From contig JAVTVY010020451.1 in NCBI GenBank assembly GCA_036873755.1, positions 1 through 64,000 of the forward strand: a stretch of DNA of 64,000 nucleotides. Reading direction: 5' to 3'. Position 1 is the stretch's first letter. The number at the start of each line of letters is the position of its first letter. Below are positions 58,237 through 64,000 of this stretch, piece after piece. A program made the translations under genes and the position numbers. A model generated the notes under the pieces. It made no database searches. It saw nothing but the letters and a program-made list of their open reading frames with translations, and was not told where the DNA came from. Origin of the DNA: Hanleya hanleyi (taxonomy: Eukaryota > Mollusca > Polyplacophora > Lepidopleurida > Hanleyidae).

Positions 58237-59519
58237 AGTAGTATAGTAAACGTAAGTAGATATCCCGTTCACCCGGATGTAATGACGTCACGGGTAGGAT
58301 TTGAGATACAACACGTAAATTGAAGAACTAGCGCTTCACTGCGCATGCGCAGAACCTTGGGTGACGTCATAAGTGTGTGTGTGCGCATGCGTGAGGAGTG
58401 TGAGAGGTGGGTTTCAAAATGGTGGCTTGTTGTGGATGTGGGAGGTGGGTTTCAAAATGGTGGACAAAAACAGGAAAAATGACAAAAACAGGCCACCATT
58501 TTGAAACCCACCTCCCACATCCACAGCTGTTGTGGGAGGTGGGTTCCAAGATGGCGGCCTGTTTTTGTCATTTTTCCTGTTTTTGTCCACCATTTTGAAA
58601 CCCACCTCCCACATCCACAGCTGTTGAGGGAGGTGGGTTCCAAGATGGCGGCCTGTTTTTGTCATTTTTCCTGTTTTTGTCCACCATTTTGAAACCCACC
58701 TCCCACATCCACAGCTGTTGTGGGAGGTGGGTTCCAAGATGGCGGCCTGTTTTTGTCATTTTTCCTGTTTTTGTCCACCATTTTGAAACCCACCTCCCAC
58801 ATAAAGGAGGTGGGTTTCAAATGTCAGTCAGTGCAAAATCGGACGGTGTCAGTCAGTGCAAGATAATGTCACACCAATTCTATATTTCATTTCACAGACG
58901 GATTTTTTTGGTCAACATTGGAAGGGATAATAAACATAAAAATAAAACTGGACCAGACAAACAAAAATGCGCATGCGCAGAATTTGTTTTGTTGTGAGAA
59001 TTGTGTGTGTGCGCATGCGTGAGGGTTTGTGGATGTGGGAGGTGGGTTTCAAAATGGTGGCTTGTTGTGGATGTGGGAGGTGGGTTCCAAGATGGCGGCC
59101 TGTTTTTGTCATTTTTCCTGTTTTTGTCCACCATCTTGGAACCCACCTCCCACATCCACTTTTCATTTTTCCTGTTTTTGTCCACCATTTTGAAACCCAC
59201 CTCCCACATCCACAGCTGTTGTGGGAGGTGGGTTTCAAAATGGCGGCCTGTTTTTGTCATTTTTCCTGTTTTTGTCCACCATTTTGAAACCCACCTCCCA
59301 CATCCACAGCTGTTGTGGGAGGTGGGTTTCAAAATGGCGGCCTGTTTTTGTCATTTTTCCTGTTTTTGTCTACCATTTTGAAACCCACCTCCCACATCCA
59401 CATACATGCATGTAGATGCTGCTCCACATGTGGGAGGTGGGTTACAAAATGGCGGCCTGTTTTTAGTGTGGTGGCAGGTTTTTGGCCACCATTTTGAAAC
59501 CCACCTCCCACATCCACAT
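58237..59519. repeat. Polinton terminal inverted repeat, right copy
   Basis: It begins AGTAGTATAGTAAACGTAAG and matches the left TIR in reverse complement to about 59152. It then continues with further palindromic units to 59519, immediately before a TATA box. CRE sites lie at 58283-58290 and 58362-58369, and NRF-1-type sites at 58340-58351 and 58968-58979. Several AAGATGGCGGCC (YY1-type) sites lie in the 94-bp units. Confidence 0.88.
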
Positions 59520-59520
59520 G

Positions 59521-59560
59521 TATAAAAGGAGTCCATTTTTAGGGAAAGGAGTGTATTCAA
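59521..59560 (+). promoter_or_regulatory. TATA promoter of the right polB
   Basis: TATAAAAGG at 59521-59529 directly follows the last TIR repeat. An initiator-like TTCAATC lies about 38 bases downstream (near 59559), and the leader then has CTGCCTGC repeats. The nearby palindromic TIR sites could act as upstream elements. Confidence 0.55.
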
Positions 59561-59657
59561 TCTGCCTTACCTCATCTGCCTGCCTGCCTCCCTGCCTGCC
59601 TGCTTCCCTGCCAGTCATCCAGCCAGCTTGCCTATCCGCTTGTATGAGACGAAAAGC

Positions 59658-60470
59658 ATGAGACGTGGAGAAGATTTCCCCTTGGACCCAGCAGCACCTC
59701 CGGTTGAAGTCTTGCCTGAAGACGAGCGTGTGAGGGCATCAGCACCTCCGGTTGAAGTCTTGCCTGAAGACGAGCGTGTCAGTGACATTTTGGAAATGAG
59801 AGATCATCTTATCGGTCCTCCTGTAATACTCCCTCCGTGGTTGCTTCATCGACACGGCCTGTATTCATTAACAGCAGGGCAAAAGGGGCCCTACAAAGAC
59901 CGGAAATGTCTGTTTCGGTGTTTGGCCGTGCATCTGGACGAGTGTGACCCCCGGGCTTGTGAGACAGTGGCCGATGGCTATTGGGAGGAGTATTTAGAGC
60001 AGCAAGACATTGACCCGCGGCACTTCCGTGGAGTGCCCTTTAAGAATTTGGATGACGTGGAAACACTGTTCGATGTAAATATCTTTGTTTATCGATTACG
60101 ATGCGAAGAGGGAGGTACATTTGTTGTTGAATTGGTTCGGCGATCAACAGAACGGTATGCTGCTACGATGAAAGTCAATGTGTTCGACGACAATGGCGTG
60201 AGTCATTTTTCGCTGATCTCCAATATGAGTCAGTACGCTCAGTCTTTCAGTTGTGCCCAATGCCATCGTGTGTTTCATCGCTCCCACGACTTACATCACC
60301 ACGAGAAAATCTGTGACAACAGTGTCAAGCGAGTATAGCAGGGTGGAGTGTATCATAATGCACCTACTATTTTCAATGATGAATTCAAACAAGTCTTGTT
60401 GACGAACTATTGAGAACAAGTGTTGAAAAAACATTTACCATACACATTTATTGATCTTGAGAGCGTATAA
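59658..60470 (+). pseudogene. polB: Protein-primed family B DNA polymerase, N-terminal fragment with in-frame stops
   Basis: From the ATG at 59658 (about 226 codons to the first stop) the protein has an acidic Pro-rich start with a 16-residue direct repeat. Then come KCLFRCLAVHL, FRGVPFKNLDDVETLF and NIFVYRL, and a C2H2-type finger (CAQCHRVFHRSHDLHHHEKIC), the usual N-terminal layout of Polinton polymerases. The frame stops at TAG 60336-60338. Family-like sequence continues in the same frame, across TGA 60411-60413, to TAA 60468-60470, where a FIDLE exonuclease-I-type motif appears, and then ends in AT repeats. The exonuclease and polymerase cores are absent. A five-codon upstream ORF (59644-59661) overlaps the start as ATGA. 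Confidence 0.85.
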
Positions 60471-60589
60471 TTGTATTAAAAATTCAGAGTTTTTTGACTG
60501 TTAATTGTATTAAAAAAAATTCAATACTCAGATATAATTGTATTAAATTCAATACCCTTGTGAATACGTTCATTCTGTGTTAAATGCTT

Positions 60590-61125
60590 CACTTTTTGAT
60601 ACCTTACTCGACCCCATCGGTCCACTAGGGGCTCTCCTAGCTCCAAAAAAGGCTATTTTCATAGCCTTCGGTCTTCGCGCATGCGCAGAGTCACCCTAAT
60701 TCAAGCCCACACCCAGTCTATCAGATGCTCCTTCACGTCACCTTCAATTTGATACCTCACTCGACCCGATTGGACCATTAGGGACGCCTCTAACCCCAAA
60801 AAGGCTATTTTGAAGATTGATATCAATCTTCAATCTTCAAAATAGCCTTTTTTGGGGTTAGAGGCGTCCCTAGTGGTCCAATGGGGTCGAGTGAGGTATC
60901 AATGTGAAGCATTTCACGTCAGCTTCAATTTGATACCTCACTCGACCCACTACCTCCAAAATTAAAATTGAAAAAAAAAAAAATTGAAGATTGATATCGA
61001 TCTTCAAAATAGCCTTTTTGGGGGTTAGAGGCGTCCCTAGTGGTCCAATGGGGTCGAGTGAGGTATCAATGTGAAGCATTTCACGTCAGCTTCAATTTGA
61101 TACCTCACTCGACCCACTACCTCAA
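60590..61125. repeat. Hairpin repeat cluster (MITE- or viral-intergenic-type)
   Basis: Five or more arms of TTGATACCTCACTCGACCC...AACCCCAAAAAGGCTATTTT occur in both orientations (about 60597, 60748, 60836, 60925, 61007, 61095). 60748-60815 and 60836-60903 form a long hairpin with its centre near 60826 (TTGATATCAA). A near-perfect NRF-1-type site, CGCGCATGCGCA, lies at 60676-60687. No gene is seen. Confidence 0.7.
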
Positions 61126-61318
61126 AAATAAAAAAAATTTCACCTTGTGTGTGAAGATTTTTTTTTTGAAAATTTTTTTTTTTGGGAAAAAAGGATGATG
61201 GAGGCTGGTGTTATTTTTGTGTGCTTTTGAAAGAAGTTTCCTCTTCCGAGAAAGATGGGTTGGCCCTGAAAAGAGCCTTTGATAGTGTGATACGACACTT
61301 AGGCGCGATAGATTCGCT

Positions 61319-61704
61319 TCACCCCTCCCACACAGGCGACGTCATTGTGGTTGTTGTTGGAGGTCTACCACTATTTAACCATGGCAGCTCTCCGTCTTGT
61401 TCCTCACCCTCCGTCACATCACTGTCGTTTTCTTCTATGACTTCCATTCTCTGTATGGCTTGGTCCTGTGGTTCAATTCCCATCCGTCTATTCCCTTCTG
61501 CTCTATCTCGCCGGAGTTGTTCGGCAAGTTCTTCGGTACTGTGTATTAACGTGGCTTCGTCTTCAATAACTTGCTGAAAACTTGTGATGATCGTCAATCC
61601 TCCGTTTTCTTCATGGCTAACCATCTCTCTGTGTTGTTCTGTAGCAGCATGTCTCGGTCTCGAGTCGGATGGTGAGTAAACAGGGGTCGTCTTCTAAAAC
61701 TCAT
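61319..61704 (-). pseudogene. Acidic protein gene on the minus strand, apparently frameshifted
   Basis: A TATA box (CTATAAATA, 61740-61748 on the minus strand) precedes an ATG at 61704 that opens a 36-codon basic frame (MSFRRRPLFTHHP...) to 61594. A second frame, from an ATG at 61624 to 61319, encodes 101 residues rich in Glu/Asp and Gln, with a helical stretch (EELAEQLRRDRAEGNRRM) and an acidic patch (NDSDVTEGEEQDGELPW). The two overlap in different frames over 61594-61624, which suggests one gene with a small indel; two separate proteins are possible. No domain is recognised. It lies in the right element and shares its repeat-type promoter. Confidence 0.45.
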
Positions 61705-61749
61705 GATTTGTATTGGTGAATAAATGTCAAAATACACGCTATTTATAGT

Positions 61750-61935
61750 CTAGTGGATGGGATGGAAGGTGGGTACAAAATGACGGCCATCCCCAGGCCG
61801 TCATCTTGTTTTCCTCTCCCACACCGGTGTCAGTCAGTGCACTGTGTGGTGGAGGTGGGTACAAGATGGCGGCCATGCACAGGCCGCCATCTTGTATGCA
61901 TTTCCCAACACCGGTGTCAGTCAGTGCAAGATAGG
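61750..61935. repeat. TIR-like palindromic repeats upstream of the acidic gene
   Basis: Two palindromes pair GGTGGGTACAAAATGACGGCC with its inverse and GGTGGGTACAAGATGGCGGCC with its inverse. Each is followed by CACCGGTGTCAGTCAGTGCA (about 61823 and 61910). GTGTCAGTCAGTGCA also occurs in the TIRs (for example near 6035 and 58848). They sit just upstream of the minus-strand TATA box. Confidence 0.7.
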
Positions 61936-62200
61936 CTGACCCACTGTATAGTGCTATGTTACCCTTGTCCCAGCATTAAAATTTCCTATTATTTTTCGAT
62001 AAAACCCGTTACAATTTTCAGGGAATTATTAGAAGACTGTCACCCATAGTGTACACGTTTTTTTAGTCAGGAAAATCAATTTATTTCCAATGTACCTGGT
62101 GTTTCATACTACCGTATACGAACAAAACAATCGAGAAAAAAGGACAATACAGATACAATACAGATGCAGTTATAGTCAACTAGAATCTCAATATTTGTGA

Positions 62201-62800
62201 TTATATATCTTCGAAGTGTTTATGCCAAAAAGCCCACTGTTTGGAAAATTCCTCTATTTTTTCGGTTTTAACTGCAATATATTTCTGCGTCACATAGACG
62301 TTCTTTAGCTTATATATAAAGGCGTGGACTGCTAGTTTTCCGTTGGAACACCTTGTAGGATATATGTAATGCTTCAATGCTAATAAAATAATGTTTTTAG
62401 CTTGTTGGTTGTTAGATAAATAATATATTTCAAAAAGTGTCATATTTCTATTAAAGGCGAATGTGATCTCTGCAATATCGTGAAAGGCTTTTCTTATTTC
62501 TGTATACAACTTGCGCACCTTCTCGCATTACCAGAAAATATGTAATATAGTTTCCTCGTGAATTTTACAAAATGTACATAGAGGTGATTCTAATATTTTT
62601 ATCTTGTACAAGAAGGAGTTTGTGGCCAAAATAAAATGGTTTATTCTATATTGGAACCACTGAAACTTAGTGTTTTGTGTCATTGTGAAGTTTAACTTAT
62701 AAATTTTCCTCCATTGATCTGTGCTAATATTATCTAGTACAGAATTCCATCTATGTTGACCACTTGGAACTACTTCTGTCTTTATAAGAGTTTTATACAT
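62201..62800 (-). pseudogene. LINE C-terminal fragment (RT 3' region with Cys/His motif)
   Basis: On the minus strand, 62800-62528 encodes QNTKFQWFQYRINHFILATN, LYKIKILESPLCTFC and ETILHIFW, which is the region after the reverse transcriptase core with its CxxC...H motif in invertebrate LINEs. A TAA at 62528-62530 interrupts it, and the same frame continues to 62201. The rest of the element is missing, and the 3' UTR probably reaches about 62060. It is a 5'-truncated, dead insertion within the right element region. Confidence 0.75.
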
Positions 62801-63113
62801 AGTGTGACGAATTTTCGATACGTTGACTTTATCAAATACGTTATATATGCATAAATTTGGCTCGTATGGAAAGTGTTATGTCCGTTTCGGCCGAGTTAAA
62901 CATTAGTGGTGTTATCGCGGTGCCAGTTTTCGTTTTGTCTGGTTATGATCGATTACAGCGTCTGTAATAGTTTTAGGTCTTAAATGAATATGTACTGTGT
63001 AAGCGGAGGTCGCACTTTACCTGGAAATGTCGGTGAGGAAGTGTGGATTTCCTTTATTTCTTTCGTAGACGTGTAGTTATATTTATTGGGGTTGGAATAA
63101 AATAAAAAAAAAT

Positions 63114-63210
63114 AGTCCGTTATCGTCGGACATATTAAAATAAAAAAATAGTCCGTTATCGTCGGACATATTAAAATAAAAAATAGTCCGTTATCGTCGG
63201 ACATATTAAT
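63114..63210. repeat. Three tandem ~36-bp hairpin units
   Basis: AGTCCGTTATCGTCGGACAT occurs three times (GTCCG at 63115, 63151 and 63186), separated by A/T-rich spacers. Each contains GTCCG paired with CGGAC around a 7-base loop. Confidence 0.85.
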
Positions 63211-63424
63211 GGGGGCAGAGAAAAAATTCTGTGTTTTTAATAGAGAGATTAGTTCTCATAAGAACTGTTTGATATCGGCCAGGGATTGTGTATATTTTTT
63301 CGTGATGCGTTGCTAATAAATGGGGACTGGGGCTGTATGCTTTGAAATTGATGTGCCAAGTTAAAAGCTCCTCTTTCGAAGGATGTGTTCGCCTTAAAAA
63401 AGGCGGTTATTATTTTTACGTGTT

Positions 63425-63430
63425 TTTATT
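63425..63430 (-). terminator. Poly(A) signal of the minus-strand acidic gene
   Basis: TTTATT on the plus strand reads AATAAA on the minus strand, about 16 bases after the stop of the 63446-64000 gene. Confidence 0.5.
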
Positions 63431-63445
63431 CACGGTGAGAGTAGC

Positions 63446-64000
63446 TTACTTCTCATGCGGGGGGAGTGGTCTACTTTCCTGCTGGCTGACGGAGAAGTAC
63501 CGCCAGGGTGAAATACCATCTTCACCGATGTCTGCATCCATGGGGATACCCTCCCTAAACATCGCGGCAGCGATGAGGGGGGTAGGCTGTTCCCAAATGA
63601 TGACGGGTTCATCATCGCTGTCATCTTGCTCCAGGGATGAGGGGAGGTGTTGCAGGGGGAAGGGTGATGGTATTTCCTCTTCCCGCGGCACTGTTGTTGT
63701 TGCCTGGGGGAACATCCGCTCCCCCCTCAGGTTTTCGAATTCCTGGGGCGTTGTTGGTGGCGAAGCAGGGGTGGCTTGTTCTCGGCTCATCACACGCTGT
63801 AACAGGATAAACCACCCCTGCTCGTCGATGGTAGTATTTACTGCCTCCAGTAAATTTCTCACGTTCTTGGCTAGGTTGGTGCTGTGTCTTTCTTCGTTCG
63901 TCAGCATGGCTGCCCAATCGGTAAATTCGTCTTCCCAGAATCCCCGTATCGCCTGCTTCATTGCTTGCTTCTTGCGCCTCGATAATGTCCTCCCTGTGGG
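63446..64000 (-). CDS. Acidic, proline-rich protein of unknown function (5' end outside the window)
   Basis: The frame is open from the window edge. Upstream of the ATG at 63961 it still reads Arg/Lys-rich residues (RTLSRRKKQA), so the true start may lie outside. Residues after that ATG form a helical N-terminal part (AIRGFWEDEFTDWAAML...). A Pro/Thr/Glu-rich linker follows, then an acidic stretch (SLEQDDSDDEPVIIWEQP) and a C-terminus ending PLPPHEK. A poly(A) signal follows closely. The coding character is good (long frame, biased composition, CpG retained), but no family is recognised. It may be a virion or regulatory protein of the right element (inference). Confidence 0.6.
   Translation of the reverse strand, partial: PTGRTLSRRKKQAMKQAIRGFWEDEFTDWAAMLTNEERHSTNLAKNVRNLLEAVNTTIDEQGWFILLQRVMSREQATPASPPTTPQEFENLRGERMFPQATTTVPREEEIPSPFPLQHLPSSLEQDDSDDEPVIIWEQPTPLIAAAMFREGIPMDADIGEDGISPWRYFSVSQQESRPLPPHEK

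Noticed and set aside
5706..59519. One giant transposon inserted into a single polB gene
   Set aside because: The polB fragments on the two sides are on opposite strands (C-terminal part on minus, N-terminal part on plus), so they cannot be two halves of one gene split by a simple insertion.
61182..61577. 131-codon plus-strand frame
   Set aside because: It does not have a convincing start and lies antisense to the acidic minus-strand gene, which has a TATA box and protein-like composition.

Overview
The window looks like nuclear DNA of an invertebrate animal. It has eukaryotic TATA/initiator promoters and AATAAA signals, two degenerate LINE retrotransposons, splice-site-like tracts, MITEs, and two pieces of Polinton/Maverick (adintovirus-like) double-stranded DNA elements. 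A mollusc or other lophotrochozoan is plausible, but the species cannot be read from this sequence.

Left flank (1-6638). This is one end of a Polinton-like element. Reading rightward are the tail of an unidentified gene, the genome-packaging ATPase, two conserved Polinton proteins of unknown function, and a capsid cluster: penton-type minor capsid, pVI/pX-like basic protein, major capsid protein and adenovirus-type cysteine protease. The protease is frameshifted after its catalytic cysteine. A leucine-tRNA-like sequence and the last ~100 codons of a protein-primed family B DNA polymerase lie on the opposite strand. The polymerase is cut where a ~930 bp terminal inverted repeat (TIR) begins.

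Right flank (58237-64000). A matching TIR in inverted orientation leads into a TATA promoter and the N-terminal part of a polB gene, which is broken by in-frame stops. Then come hairpin repeats, an acidic-protein gene on the minus strand that looks frameshifted, a LINE fragment and a second acidic-protein gene that runs off the window. Both TIRs have their outer ends (AGTAGTATAG...) facing inward. The simplest reading is two separate Polinton insertions, head to head, bracketing 51.6 kb of host DNA.

Middle (6639-58236). This is a nested tandem array. Four units of 8.9, 9.3, 10.0 and at least 6.6 kb each begin with a ~1.2 kb leader, which holds a short signal-peptide-like ORF overlapping a tRNA-like pol III promoter. 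The leader is followed by two to four ~2.5-3.0 kb subunits. Each subunit carries small ORFs, two of them with signal-peptide-like starts and polypyrimidine-AG acceptors. Three older, diverged subunits lie at 50571-57360, and a ~150 bp satellite at 57400-58236 abuts the right TIR. Insertions decorate the array: a 2.1 kb MITE-X-MITE composite, a ~0.5 kb element in both orientations, a 0.58 kb insertion, and a 7.6 kb foldback-like element with tandem-repeat TIRs, 1.1 kb inner inverted repeats and a LINE remnant.

The viral flanks are recognised with good confidence. The array ORFs are not recognised; whether they form a real secreted-peptide gene family is a hypothesis from reading-frame phase and copy comparison only.
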